A stretch of 64,000 bases of DNA from Anaerolineae bacterium. GTDB taxonomy: Bacteria; Chloroflexota; Anaerolineae; Anaerolineales; Villigracilaceae. How positions within the stretch are numbered: the stretch's first letter is position 1; each line of letters starts with the position of its first letter. The stretch is taken from the NCBI GenBank assembly GCA_022013685.1, contig JAKLPV010000085.1, forward strand, positions 93,858-157,857. The letters are read 5' to 3'. The notes under the pieces were generated by a model that was not told the DNA's origin, searched no databases, and worked only from the letters and a program-made list of their open reading frames with translations. Of the stretch, positions 8,492 to 17,261 are shown piece by piece. A program made the translations under genes and the position numbers.

Positions 8492-9610
8492 ATGTTGGAT
8501 GTAAAAAAGATTCTCAAACGTTCCTGGCATATCCTGTGGAACTACCGTACCCTGTGGATTTTCGGCTTCATCCTGGCCCTGGCCGTGGGTGGCAACAACT
8601 TTGGCAACAATAGTCGTTATTCTGCCAACGATGGTCAGCGTGATCAAGGCGATGGAATCCATACCTCGGGTGATTGGGAAGACCTGCAAGGCGACACGTT
8701 CACCGAAAAGTTGAACGATGCATTTTCCCGGATCGGTGATGGCATTGCCCAGCTGCGCGCCGAATACCCGGTCGAGTTCCAGATGGGAATCGCGCTTGCG
8801 ATCACCTTCTTCGTCACCGTCCTGATCCTCAGTGTCGTGATGGCAATCCTGCGCTATGTGGCCGAAACGGCTACCATCCGCATGGTGGATGAATATGAGC
8901 AGACCGGTGTCAAAGTTGGCTTCCGCCAGGGTTGGAAGTATGGCTGGTCGCGTGCCTCCTGGCGCCTGTTCTTCATCAACTTCGTTGTCCACCTGCCATC
9001 GCTCTTCATGTTCGTGCTGGTTGTCCTGGTGGGCTGGTGGATTATCTCTGCCGCGCTGACTGGGGTCGAATCGGCCCTGGTTACCAGTTTTATCGCCGGG
9101 ATCGGGTTGATCTTCCTGTTTGGTTTCATCACCACCATCCTGATGATCGTGCTCTACCTGGTGCGTGACTTCGCCTGGCGGATCAGCGTTCTTGAAAACA
9201 AAGGCGCGCTCGAGTCCCTGAGTTTGGCGGCTGCCCTCGTCAAACGCAACTGGAAAAATGCCGGGCTGATGTGGTTGGTTGTGATCGGCCTCAATATTGC
9301 CTGGGCGATCGCCTTCGTCATCCTGATGTTCCCGCTGCTGGCTGTCTCGATCATCACCGCCGTGGGTGGCCTCCTGGCCGCGATCCTGCCGACTCTGGCT
9401 ACTGCCGGCATCGCCAGCCTGTTCTCCGTTCCCGGTTACTGGCCCTGGGCTTTCGCCGCGATCATCGGCCTGCCGCTCTTCTTCATCGTGACCTTCTCGC
9501 CCATCTTGCTGGTGAGCGGCTGGGCCCAGATCTTCCAATCGAGCACCTGGACCCTGACCTACCGCGAACTGAAAGCCATCGAAACGGTTCCGCCGGTCGT
9601 CTCAGAATAA
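8492..9610 (+). CDS. multi-pass membrane protein of unknown function
   Basis: 372 residues from the ATG at 8492 (AAGGAG ribosome binding site; a GTG nine bases earlier overlaps that site and is unlikely). It has about six to seven hydrophobic segments, with a long charged loop after the first (residues ~35-85). The repeated amphipathic blocks LKRSWHILWNYRTLWIFGF and LVKRNWKNAGLMWLVVIG resemble membrane proteins of the glycerophosphodiesterase membrane-domain or DUF975 type, but the match is loose. It follows the sigma/anti-sigma pair and may be its target or a third member. No catalytic motif is seen. Confidence 0.75.
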   Translation: MLDVKKILKRSWHILWNYRTLWIFGFILALAVGGNNFGNNSRYSANDGQRDQGDGIHTSGDWEDLQGDTFTEKLNDAFSRIGDGIAQLRAEYPVEFQMGIALAITFFVTVLILSVVMAILRYVAETATIRMVDEYEQTGVKVGFRQGWKYGWSRASWRLFFINFVVHLPSLFMFVLVVLVGWWIISAALTGVESALVTSFIAGIGLIFLFGFITTILMIVLYLVRDFAWRISVLENKGALESLSLAAALVKRNWKNAGLMWLVVIGLNIAWAIAFVILMFPLLAVSIITAVGGLLAAILPTLATAGIASLFSVPGYWPWAFAAIIGLPLFFIVTFSPILLVSGWAQIFQSSTWTLTYRELKAIETVPPVVSE

Positions 9611-9628
9611 AGCTCCGCACCACAACCA

Positions 9629-9666
9629 GGAGACCAGTCTCACCGGAGACTGGTCTCTTTTTATTT
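9629..9666 (+). terminator. rho-independent terminator
   Basis: GAGACCAGTCTC (9629-9640) / GAGACTGGTCTC (9645-9656), a 12-bp stem with a four-base loop, followed by TTTTTATTTC. It closes the sigma/anti-sigma/membrane-protein transcript. The 160 bases between it and threonine synthase show no further gene. Confidence 0.92.
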
Positions 9667-9829
9667 CTCGCCCTGCCGTAGTAGTCACGATTGACAGAAT
9701 CGTAAACAATTTGCCGGAGGCGCACCGCGCTCTGTAGTAGAATCGTAATCCTGTGCATCTGCATACCACTAATCCGTATACAGCCAGATGATTCAAGTGA
9801 CCTCAGTGATGAATTTTTCAAAATCCAGA

Positions 9830-11014
9830 ATGAGCTTTTCTTACATCACCCATCTTACTTGCTTGGACTGCGGCAGGGAATATTCTGCACGCGAAATCAA
9901 TACCTATTGCCTTGATTGCCAGTCTCCGCTCATGGCAGTTTACGATCTGGACGGGTTGCGAAAAAACCTGCATCGTGAGCAATTTGCAGCCCGCGCCAGG
10001 GGGATGTGGCGTTGGCACGAACTGCTGCCTGTTCAATTGGCTCATCATTGTATTACTCTTGGCGAAGGAGATACGCCGCTGCTACATTTGCCGCGCCTGG
10101 GAGAAAAGCTGGGTTTTAACAACCTGTTTGTTAAAGAAGAGAGCGGCAACCCTACAGGTTCGTTCAAGGCGCGCGGTATCTCTGCCGCCATCTCGAAGGC
10201 CAGCGAACTTGGGATACGGAAAGTTATCATCCCGACAGCCGGAAATGCTGGCGGCGCAACCGCGGCGTATGCTGCCCGGGCTGCCATGCAGGCTTACATC
10301 CTTATGCCCAAAGACACACCGATTGTGAATATCGAAGAAAGCCGCATGGCAGGCGCTGAAGTAATACTTGTTGATGGGCTCATCAGCGAGGCTGCCGGCA
10401 TGGCTGGCGAAAAAGCCCGCGCCGAGGGCTGGTTTGATCTGTCCACCTTTAAGGAGCCTTACCGGGTCGAAGGCAAAAAAATCATGGGATACGAACTGGC
10501 CGAATCGCTCGGCTGGACACTCCCGGATGTGATCATTTATCCCACCGGCGGCGGAACGGGACTGGTCGGGATGTGGAAGGCGTTCGCGGAAATGGAAGCC
10601 TTGGGCTGGTTGGACAACCCCAAGCGCCCGCGCATGGTATCGGTGCAGGCCGAGGGTTGCGCTCCGGTGGTAAAGGCCTTTGAAGCGGGGTTATCTTTTT
10701 GCGATTTTTGGACAGATGCCAGCACGCTTGCTTCCGGGTTGCGCGTCCCCAAGAGCTTTGCCGATCATTTGATTTTGAATGACATTTATGAAAGCCAGGG
10801 TGTGGCGGTTGCGGTCAGCGACGATTCGATCCTGGATGCCACGCGCCAGTTGAGTCAGGTTGAGGGCATTTTTGCCGCTCCTGAAGGCGCTGCCACCCTG
10901 GCAGCGTTGATCAAGCTGAAAGAGCAAAACTGGCTCAACGTTGACGAGAAAATTGTCCTGTTTAATACCGGCACAGGGCTAAAATATGTGGATGTGTCAA
11001 CAGTGAAGAGCTGA
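9830..11014 (+). CDS. thrC: threonine synthase
   Basis: A PLP enzyme converting O-phosphohomoserine to threonine. An N-terminal zinc ribbon is seen as CLDCGREY...YCLDC (residues ~10-29). The PLP lysine is in SGNPTGSFKARG, and the phosphate-binding loop is PTGGGTGLVGMWKAF. The best start is the ATG at 9830 (MSFSYITHLTCLDCG); in-frame ATGs at 9788 and 9809 exist and none has a clear ribosome binding site. Length 394 residues. It stands alone, with no hom or thrB nearby. The next genes face it convergently, 16 bases away. Confidence 0.93.
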   Translation: MSFSYITHLTCLDCGREYSAREINTYCLDCQSPLMAVYDLDGLRKNLHREQFAARARGMWRWHELLPVQLAHHCITLGEGDTPLLHLPRLGEKLGFNNLFVKEESGNPTGSFKARGISAAISKASELGIRKVIIPTAGNAGGATAAYAARAAMQAYILMPKDTPIVNIEESRMAGAEVILVDGLISEAAGMAGEKARAEGWFDLSTFKEPYRVEGKKIMGYELAESLGWTLPDVIIYPTGGGTGLVGMWKAFAEMEALGWLDNPKRPRMVSVQAEGCAPVVKAFEAGLSFCDFWTDASTLASGLRVPKSFADHLILNDIYESQGVAVAVSDDSILDATRQLSQVEGIFAAPEGAATLAALIKLKEQNWLNVDEKIVLFNTGTGLKYVDVSTVKS

Positions 11015-11029
11015 CACATCCATTGTCTG

Positions 11030-12304
11030 TCAGTCCAAATCACCATCCAGAAATGGCTGCGCGAAGCGGCGCTCATACGCGCCGTTTTGCTTGAGCATAT
11101 TGTCAAAGTAAGAGTGTGCAATTGGCAGGCGCAGAAAAACTTTAAAGACCGGCCCCAGAAGGGCGGGGAACTGTTCAGGGTGGGCAATTTTTGCCAGCAC
11201 TGCCGGGTCAAAGCGCCCTGCGGATGCCAGCCCGGCCCCGATGGCTTGCAGGTTGGCAAACAGCTTTTCGTTCATGCTGAGCGGCATGATGCGGACGCCT
11301 TCACCATTGCCCTTGACGATCGTCCCTAGATACGGACTTCCGAGTCGGGCGGCCAGTTTTTCGAGATAGCGTTCGATATAACGAGAGTGCAATCCTTCAG
11401 GGAAACCGGATTGGACAACAAAGCCGACCGGCGGGTTATTCTCGCGCCCAACCAGCGGTTCGAGGGCTTCGATAAAGTGCTTGACGATTCCGGGCATCGA
11501 ATCGGTGTAGAGCGGGAAGCCCAGGATAACGCATTCGGCCTCGGCGAAGGCCGCCACCATTTTATCGGTATCGCTCAATCGGACGAGATGGTGCGTCTCG
11601 CTCGGGCCGCCAAACCCGGCGGCGATTTCGCGCAGGAAGATGGGGGTATTGCCCTTTCGCCCGCGCGGGGAGCCGTTTAAGAGAGTCAGGCTGCGGGGCG
11701 GGTTAACGGTCACCCCTTCGGTTGCAGGGAAACGTTTTGGTAACGGTAGGCAGGCTGTGGCTTTGTCCGCGATCCGCCGGGCCACATCCGCAGTCGGGGT
11801 TTCTGTGGTCAGTGAAAATTCCAGGCGGGTTTTGAAGTTGAGCGCCGTCCGGCAGTGGATGTCGGTCACAATTTGCAGGTCGCGCTCATCGGTGGTAGCT
11901 TCTTTTTCGAGCAGCAGGCCGAGGCGCGGATAGCGCGGATAGCGTTTCAGGTGATGGGCCTCGCCCTGGTCGACTTCCATATAGGGGTGGATGAGCGGCA
12001 GGTGCTTGTCGTTGACGCGCTTCATCAATTTGGTGGGGAAACCCATTTTGAGCGGCGCGGCCCACAGGACGAAATCGGCGTTGATGATGGCGCGATCCAT
12101 CTCATGCGAGTCGTCGCGGTTGGAACATTCGCCGGGGGTCTTGGCCCAGCAACCCCAACAGCCAACGCAGTAACGCAGGATCAGTTCGCGCAGGTTGAGC
12201 TGGGTTACGCTGTGTCCACCCGCTTTGAGGGCCGGTTCGAGTTGGGCGAGATAGGTATCCAGCGCGCCGGGCTGGGGATTGCCGTTCAGGATGGTGATTT
12301 TCAT
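11030..12304 (-). CDS. double flavodoxin-like NAD(P)H-dependent FMN reductase-type protein
   Basis: Two flavodoxin-fold halves lie in one chain of 424 residues. The first (1-~195) starts MKITILNGNPQPG (phosphate loop) and has CVGCWGCWAKTPGECSNRDD, the Cys-rich stretch found in iron-sulfur-flavoprotein relatives. The second (~205-350) restarts with LTLLNGSPRGRKGNTPIFL and has YTDSMPGIVKHFIEAL, but lacks the Cys motif. It may carry FMN in one or both halves. The ATG overlaps the stop of the preceding hydrolase gene (ATGA), so it is the last gene of the PadR-led operon. The redox partner is unknown. Confidence 0.85.
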   Translation of the reverse strand: MKITILNGNPQPGALDTYLAQLEPALKAGGHSVTQLNLRELILRYCVGCWGCWAKTPGECSNRDDSHEMDRAIINADFVLWAAPLKMGFPTKLMKRVNDKHLPLIHPYMEVDQGEAHHLKRYPRYPRLGLLLEKEATTDERDLQIVTDIHCRTALNFKTRLEFSLTTETPTADVARRIADKATACLPLPKRFPATEGVTVNPPRSLTLLNGSPRGRKGNTPIFLREIAAGFGGPSETHHLVRLSDTDKMVAAFAEAECVILGFPLYTDSMPGIVKHFIEALEPLVGRENNPPVGFVVQSGFPEGLHSRYIERYLEKLAARLGSPYLGTIVKGNGEGVRIMPLSMNEKLFANLQAIGAGLASAGRFDPAVLAKIAHPEQFPALLGPVFKVFLRLPIAHSYFDNMLKQNGAYERRFAQPFLDGDLD

Positions 12305-13875
12305 GACAAGTTCCTTCTGTGGGCTTTCTTGCGGATGAGTTTTGCCAGACCAAGACCCGGCACGATGATGAAAAGCAGCCCTGTTCCGAGCAGTATTTTT
12401 GCCAATAGTGGGAACCCGAGTGAGACCTTAAAATCCACCGGCAGGTAGGTAAACCCGGAGTCGTCGGCCTGGCCGCTGGCGTAGAAACTGGTCAGCAGGC
12501 GGTCGGCGGCGGAGGGGTTGACACTCCAGAAATCGTTGACGTGTCCCATTTCTGCAAGAGTCACCAGTTTGCCGTTTTTGAGCGCGGGCAGCAATTCATC
12601 GCGCCCCAATTCGAGCGGGGTTGAAAAATCGACACTGCCGTTGATCAGTAGGGTCTCTACATCAGAGGGGTGAACCCGGCGGAACTCATCCGCCACGGGG
12701 TAAATCGGCCAGCCCTGTGAAGCAGGTTGCCAGATTAGCAGCGACATGGGCGAGCCGAGGATAAAATCGGGCGCGCGCAGTTCATTGTAATCGCGGTCAG
12801 GATCGTAATCGATGTTGCCGCCCTTGGTCAACAGGTCACCCCAGATGAAAATCTTGGGCATTAGAAGGTCGTAGGCCAGCGACATGAGCGCGAATCCGCT
12901 GGGGTCGCCGCGTTCGGCGGCCAGCCAGGTATCAAAAGCCATTGGGGCAGTGCTGCGATGATAGAGCAGGACATGCGAGATGATTTTAACCTTGCCGGGG
13001 TCGATGTTTATAAACAACCAACCTTTCGGCATATTCTGTGCCACTTTGCGCATCGAATCGGCCAGGCTGCTGATATGCTGGCGGCAATCTGCATCCCTGG
13101 CGCACAGTTGGCTGTATTGCTCCACCTGGCGCTCGATGGTCGCCGCTTCCCAGATGAAGTGTCCCGGCGGGTTGACGCCAATCATGGCCGAGCGCGAGAC
13201 CACCTGCGGGTGCAGGTAGGCGTAGATTTGCGCCACCCGCGTGCCGTAACTTTCGCTCAGTAGGTTGATTTTTGGGTAGCCCAACGCCTGACGGGCGGCT
13301 TCCATATCGGCCACCACTTCAGAGATGCTGTATCCGGCCAAATCGACTCCCTCGGCCTCCAGGCGGGCGGCGCAGGCGCGCATGGCCTCGGCGACCATTG
13401 TGAGCGAGGCCGGGCTGGTCACATCCTGCCCGTCGCCCAGGATGGCGGAACCGATTTCGGGGCAGTTTAGCACCGAGGAACCGTCCACGCCGCGATAGCC
13501 GACCAGGACGACATCGTGACCTGTCAGCAGGGCATCCCTGGGATTGAATCCCATGTTGCTTTGTCCCGGCCCGCCGGCCAGGTAGAAAATCGGTTCGGCT
13601 GGCGCGGATGAAGCGGACTTGATTCGTTTTACCGGTAGGGCAATCAGGCGCGCTTCCGGCTTTTGGCGGTTTTCTGGAACAACCAGTGTGCCGCATTCGG
13701 CCTGGTAGGTGCTGGTCTTGGTCTTGTATTCGCAGGCTTGCAGGTCGAGCAAGTCTCCGCTTTTGGCCCCGACGGGGACGGTGATGGGGGTCGGCTTCCT
13801 GGCTCGCAGGAAGAACCACGCGCCGCCCGCCAACACCAAAATCACGATAACAAGGATAAAAACTTTAAGATTCAT
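12301..13875 (-). CDS. membrane-anchored alpha/beta hydrolase (TAP-like peptidase family)
   Basis: 524 residues. An N-terminal signal anchor (residues 5-24) and a C-terminal hydrophobic segment (~490-512) flank an exported hydrolase domain. The oxyanion region is FYLAGGPGQSN, the nucleophile elbow LLSESYGTR, the acid probably in NGSVDFSTP and the His in EMGHVND. This layout matches tripeptidyl/prolyl aminopeptidase-type alpha/beta hydrolases with a TAP-like C-terminus. Both ends overlap neighbours by four bases (ATGA), so translation is coupled to the flanking genes. The substrate is unknown. Confidence 0.85.
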   Translation of the reverse strand: MNLKVFILVIVILVLAGGAWFFLRARKPTPITVPVGAKSGDLLDLQACEYKTKTSTYQAECGTLVVPENRQKPEARLIALPVKRIKSASSAPAEPIFYLAGGPGQSNMGFNPRDALLTGHDVVLVGYRGVDGSSVLNCPEIGSAILGDGQDVTSPASLTMVAEAMRACAARLEAEGVDLAGYSISEVVADMEAARQALGYPKINLLSESYGTRVAQIYAYLHPQVVSRSAMIGVNPPGHFIWEAATIERQVEQYSQLCARDADCRQHISSLADSMRKVAQNMPKGWLFINIDPGKVKIISHVLLYHRSTAPMAFDTWLAAERGDPSGFALMSLAYDLLMPKIFIWGDLLTKGGNIDYDPDRDYNELRAPDFILGSPMSLLIWQPASQGWPIYPVADEFRRVHPSDVETLLINGSVDFSTPLELGRDELLPALKNGKLVTLAEMGHVNDFWSVNPSAADRLLTSFYASGQADDSGFTYLPVDFKVSLGFPLLAKILLGTGLLFIIVPGLGLAKLIRKKAHRRNLS

Positions 13876-14894
13876 TTGTTCTCCAGTACGGCCAAAATTT
13901 CACGCGTCAGTTTTTTTGGCTCGTCGAAAAAGATGTCGTGCGCCGCGTTCTCGAACCAGACCAGCCGCTTCCCGGCAGGTGCGTCGAGGGCTTCGTAGTA
14001 GGCCTCGGTTAACCGCCATGGCGAGTTGTAATCATGGCGTCCAACAAAAAAGACAACCGGGCAGCCCAGAGCAGGCGCTTCCTCGAAAAAGTTGACTTGC
14101 ATCAGTTCCGGCCAGGTCTGCCCCAGAGAGCGGTTGCTGCCCAGCGGCCAGAGCGCCGCTTCGATGAACGAATATTCCAGGGCGAAAAAGAGCATCTTGA
14201 TTTCGTGCGAAAAACTATCTGCCGAGTGATAGACGCCGCCAAAGGCCAACAGCCATTTGCGCTGGATTCCCAGTTTCGCCTGCCAGTCGGATGACGAATA
14301 GGCCGGGTCCACGCTGGAAAGTTCCTGCCGCGCCTGTTCGTTGCCGGCCCTTTGGGCGGATTCCAGGGCGTACTCAAGAGAAAGCCTTTCCGCCGCTTGA
14401 TAATCCACCACCTGGCTGACGCTGATAAACGCTGCGAAATCATCAGGATATTGAGACGCCAGGGTCAGACCCAGCACCGTGCCCCACGAAAAGCCCATCA
14501 AATAGATTTTTTCCACGCCGAATTGATCCTTCAGCCACCCGACCAGTTCGCGCGCATCGGACACATATTGCTCCCGCGTCAGCGCCGAGGCTGGGGCGAA
14601 GGGCGAAAAACTTTTGCCCGCCCCGCGCTGGTCCCAATTCACCACCACGAAATGTTTTTCCAGTTCGGGCGTTTGAATCCGCAGTTTGGCTATGTTCGCA
14701 CTCCCCGGGCCGCCGTGCAGGAAGAGCAACACCGGGGCTTTCGGGTTTTCGCCGCGAATCGAAATCCACTGCTTCACCCCGCCCAACTTGACGGCCTCCA
14801 GTCGATTGATTCCATTCGTAGACCGCAGCGGCGCAGGCCCCGACCAGAAAGTGGCCAGCACCAGAATGGCAACCAACAAGAACCAGATGAGCAT
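13872..14894 (-). CDS. alpha/beta hydrolase, proline iminopeptidase-like, membrane-anchored
   Basis: 340 residues from the ATG at 14894 (AGAAAGG upstream); the frame stays open 78 bases further but that part overlaps the previous gene. An N-terminal anchor (MLIWFLLVAILVLATFW) is followed by FLHGGPGSAN (oxyanion loop), NWDQRGAGKS, the nucleophile elbow GFSWGTVLG, FVGRHDYNSP (acid) and ENAAHDIFF (His). The DQRGAGKS motif is typical of prolyl iminopeptidases (family S33). It is followed directly by a second hydrolase of the same superfamily with an ATGA overlap. Confidence 0.88.
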   Translation of the reverse strand: MLIWFLLVAILVLATFWSGPAPLRSTNGINRLEAVKLGGVKQWISIRGENPKAPVLLFLHGGPGSANIAKLRIQTPELEKHFVVVNWDQRGAGKSFSPFAPASALTREQYVSDARELVGWLKDQFGVEKIYLMGFSWGTVLGLTLASQYPDDFAAFISVSQVVDYQAAERLSLEYALESAQRAGNEQARQELSSVDPAYSSSDWQAKLGIQRKWLLAFGGVYHSADSFSHEIKMLFFALEYSFIEAALWPLGSNRSLGQTWPELMQVNFFEEAPALGCPVVFFVGRHDYNSPWRLTEAYYEALDAPAGKRLVWFENAAHDIFFDEPKKLTREILAVLENK

Positions 14895-14917
14895 TCGATG
14901 GCCTTTCTGGATGGGGT

Positions 14918-15496
14918 TTATTCTGCGAATTTCCCGGCCACCTGGCCGCCCCATTCGCTGATGGCTTTCCAATTGCGTTTATCGCCGGGCATGGCCTGGA
15001 TGACGAGCAGCACAAAAGGCACCTGCCACCATTTCATGCTGAAATATTGCAAACTGCCGCCAAAAATGCCGATGGAAACCGGTTTGACCAGTTTGAGAAT
15101 TGGCGTCAGGTAGTTTTTCGGGGTCGAGTAGTTCTCTTTGATGCCCAGCCGGGCAGGATTTTTGGGCGCTTTGGGCAGTTTTTCATCGATGAAGAGCGGC
15201 ACACCCTCCTGGCTGGTTTCGCCGGTTCTGGTCAGGTTAACGCAGGTGACAAAAATTGCCAGCGGTTTTTGGCCCAGGGCGGCCTGGTTGCGCTTGAGGA
15301 AGGCCAGCGCCCCGCGATGCCAGCCGACTATCATCGGTGCCCCCAGTACGATAGCGGAATAGCCATCGAGACTGGTCACTTTTTCGAGCGGCACAACTTC
15401 CACATGCGCAGTTTTGGTGAGTTTATCGGCCACCGCCTGGGCGACTTTGGCGGTCGAACCGGCGTTGGTGGCGTAGGTAACAAGAATTTTTTTCAT
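14918..15496 (-). CDS. flavodoxin-domain protein (HemG-like)
   Basis: 192 residues. KKILVTYATNAGSTAKVAQA is a flavodoxin FMN phosphate loop (T-x-A-x-x-G-S-T). SAIVLGAPMIVGWHRGALAF is the second FMN loop region, as in flavodoxin-type protoporphyrinogen oxidase HemG and menaquinone-linked flavodoxins. A short hydrophobic stretch near residue 155 could contact the membrane. It sits between a beta-lactamase-fold gene and a hydrolase in the PadR-led operon. The reaction is not known; an electron carrier for the upstream ferredoxin-bearing membrane protein is plausible. Confidence 0.87.
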   Translation of the reverse strand: MKKILVTYATNAGSTAKVAQAVADKLTKTAHVEVVPLEKVTSLDGYSAIVLGAPMIVGWHRGALAFLKRNQAALGQKPLAIFVTCVNLTRTGETSQEGVPLFIDEKLPKAPKNPARLGIKENYSTPKNYLTPILKLVKPVSIGIFGGSLQYFSMKWWQVPFVLLVIQAMPGDKRNWKAISEWGGQVAGKFAE

Positions 15497-15508
15497 AAGA
15501 CCTCTCGG

Positions 15509-16579
15509 TTAAAAGGTTTGCGCAATCGACTCGCAAATGCGGTGGGCCGCTTTGTGCGCCTTTGCGCTGGAAAGGTTCATCATCAGCAGGATGCCCAGGT
15601 TTTTGGACGGGTACAGGCGCGTTTCGGTGGTGTAACCCGCTCCACCGCCTTCATGGTTGATAAAATCTGCGCCGATTTTCCAGCCCAGGCCCATGCCCAG
15701 CCGGGCCTCGTACCCGGCCTGCCCTCGGGCTTGCAGGCTTTGCATCTGCTGGCAGGTTTCGGCTTGCACAAGTCCGCGCCCTTCATTCAGGCTGGCGGTG
15801 AGAAACGGTGCAAAATCGAGCGTCGAACTGACCAGCCCGCCAATCGAGGCGCTATCCAGGTCGTAGGGTTGTAGCGCCACAAATCCACCGATCCTTTCGC
15901 CCAGCACCCATTTGATTTCGGGCAGGAGCAGGCCAACCAGCAGGCGCATCGGGTCCCAGGCACCCATGTAGGCCGTCGCGCTGGCGGCCAGTTGCGCTGG
16001 CGTATGCGTAAAAGTTGCATTCATCCCCAGCGGGCGCAGAATGTTCGTCTCGATGGCCGTGCTGTAGGATTGCCCTGATACCCGCGCAATCACCGCGCCC
16101 AAAATGGCATAGCCGACATTGGCATACTCGACCTTTTTCCCCGCCGGGCGGATGGATTTCAACTGGTAACGCTTCAGCACCTCAGCAGCCTCCGGCGCGG
16201 ACTCACCGACGCGGCGTACCGTTAGCGCAGCTTTGATCGTGTCTGACAGGCCGGAAGTGTGCGTCAGCAGGTGGCGGATGCTGATGGATTCCAGTCCCGG
16301 TCGGCGGATTTCAGGCAGGATTTCGACAAAGGGCATATCCAGGCCCAACTGGCCGGATTCGATCAGTTGCATGACCGCCGTCGCCGTGTAGAGTTTGGTT
16401 GCCGAAAACAGGTGGTAGACAGTTTCGGCGCTGGCCACTCGTCCCTGCCGAATATCCGCCAGTCCGGCCCCGCCTGTCGCCAGGATGCCGTCCCTGTTGA
16501 CAACCACATACGAACAGCCCGGAACTCCGGCAGCCTTGATTTCAGGCTGGATAATGCTCGAGAAAGTTTCTGTTTGCAT
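15509..16579 (-). CDS. serine hydrolase, beta-lactamase/penicillin-binding fold (class C-like)
   Basis: 356 residues starting at the ATG at 16579; the open frame extends upstream but that part is antisense to repeated sequence and has no start signal. The catalytic SxxK motif is FSATKLYT, the YxN-type motif is VEYANVGYAILG, and the third motif is HEGGGAGY. This is the beta-lactamase family 12 pattern of esterases and D-peptidases rather than true antibiotic resistance enzymes. No signal peptide is seen, so it is probably cytoplasmic. It begins 8 bases after the mini-ferredoxin stop. Confidence 0.88.
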   Translation of the reverse strand: MQTETFSSIIQPEIKAAGVPGCSYVVVNRDGILATGGAGLADIRQGRVASAETVYHLFSATKLYTATAVMQLIESGQLGLDMPFVEILPEIRRPGLESISIRHLLTHTSGLSDTIKAALTVRRVGESAPEAAEVLKRYQLKSIRPAGKKVEYANVGYAILGAVIARVSGQSYSTAIETNILRPLGMNATFTHTPAQLAASATAYMGAWDPMRLLVGLLLPEIKWVLGERIGGFVALQPYDLDSASIGGLVSSTLDFAPFLTASLNEGRGLVQAETCQQMQSLQARGQAGYEARLGMGLGWKIGADFINHEGGGAGYTTETRLYPSKNLGILLMMNLSSAKAHKAAHRICESIAQTF

Positions 16580-16587
16580 GGGGTGTC

Positions 16588-16686
16588 CTACTTCTCGGCG
16601 CTGAACGAATAGCGGATGGCTTTTTTCGAGCAGGTATCGATGCAGTTTCCGCACAGGATGCACTCGCTGTGTTCCATTTTTTTCAT
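16588..16686 (-). CDS. 32-residue mini-ferredoxin (single 4Fe-4S motif), duplicated from a neighbour
   Basis: ATG at 16686 with a textbook AGGAG six bases upstream; stop TAG at 16588. The product begins MKKMEHSECILCGNCIDTCS and ends in AIRYSFSAEK. C-x2-C-x2-C-x3-C is one 4Fe-4S ligand set. It is nearly identical to the last 30 residues of the ferredoxin-bearing membrane protein at 17262-18026 (MEHPECILCGTCVDNCSK, ending IRYSFSAGK), with roughly 80% base identity by eye. It is therefore a duplicated 3' end that acquired, or kept, a start and ribosome binding site. It may be a functional small electron carrier or an accident of duplication. Confidence 0.6.
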   Translation of the reverse strand: MKKMEHSECILCGNCIDTCSKKAIRYSFSAEK

Positions 16687-16707
16687 TTTATACTCCTGTT
16701 CGTCAAT

Positions 16708-17199
16708 CTAGAAATTCCGCAAATAGATGATGGCGGCATGTGTGCAATGGAAAATCGTAAAGAGTATGGCGGGCGCAATGTAATAGATCGACCGATAGCG
16801 CAGGGGGAAATAGAACTCATTGCCCAATAAAGCGATGCCGACCATCCAGAGCAGGGGCGTGTAGGCTGGAGCCATGAATCCGGCCATGCTGGTGCTCCAG
16901 GCGCTACTCGGGGCGAACAAGAGCGGCAGCCAGGCCAGAAAGTAAATCGAGGTCCCGATCAAGTACCAGGCCAATCCTTGTTTTTTGGGACTTTCGCCAA
17001 GTGAAATAAAAACCGGCATCGCAAAAATGACCGTTCGTAAAATGTTTTCACCGTACATGACCGGAAGTGGAATATCCTTCCAGAATATATCCGGCAAAAA
17101 CTGCGCCGGAAGGCGGCTGGCGAAAATCACATTCCACAACAAAATGGGAAAGGTCAGCCAGATTGCATTGAGCAGGTATTTCTTAAAGTTGATTTTCAT
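16708..17199 (-). CDS. small integral membrane protein, unknown function
   Basis: 163 residues from the ATG at 17199. It has about four to five hydrophobic helices: KKYLLNAIWLTFPILLWNV, ILRTVIFAMPVFISL, YLIGTSIYFLAWLPLLF, LWMVGIALLGNEFYF and YYIAPAILFTIFHC. No cofactor-binding motif is evident. It lies between two copies of the same ferredoxin tail, so it sits inside the duplicated stretch. Co-expression with a NapH-like protein suggests a membrane partner in electron transfer, which is inference. Confidence 0.7.
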   Translation of the reverse strand: MKINFKKYLLNAIWLTFPILLWNVIFASRLPAQFLPDIFWKDIPLPVMYGENILRTVIFAMPVFISLGESPKKQGLAWYLIGTSIYFLAWLPLLFAPSSAWSTSMAGFMAPAYTPLLWMVGIALLGNEFYFPLRYRSIYYIAPAILFTIFHCTHAAIIYLRNF

Positions 17200-17261
17200 G
17201 TTTAGTTGTGACCCAAAATTATCCGGCAGACCTGCCAATTTTGAAACCTTTTCATCAATTT

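Noticed and set aside
8471..9538. 355-residue minus-strand open frame
   Set aside because: It is antisense to the membrane-protein gene and rich in Asp, Glu, Gln and Gly, the usual composition of a frame opposite a hydrophobic gene. No start site.
15509..16579. Antibiotic-resistance beta-lactamase
   Set aside because: Motifs fit the general serine hydrolase/esterase branch of the fold, and no signal peptide is present.
16580..16663. Upstream-extended start of the beta-lactamase-fold gene
   Set aside because: The extension overlaps the mini-ferredoxin in another frame and has no ribosome binding site; the same artefact occurs upstream of 17199.
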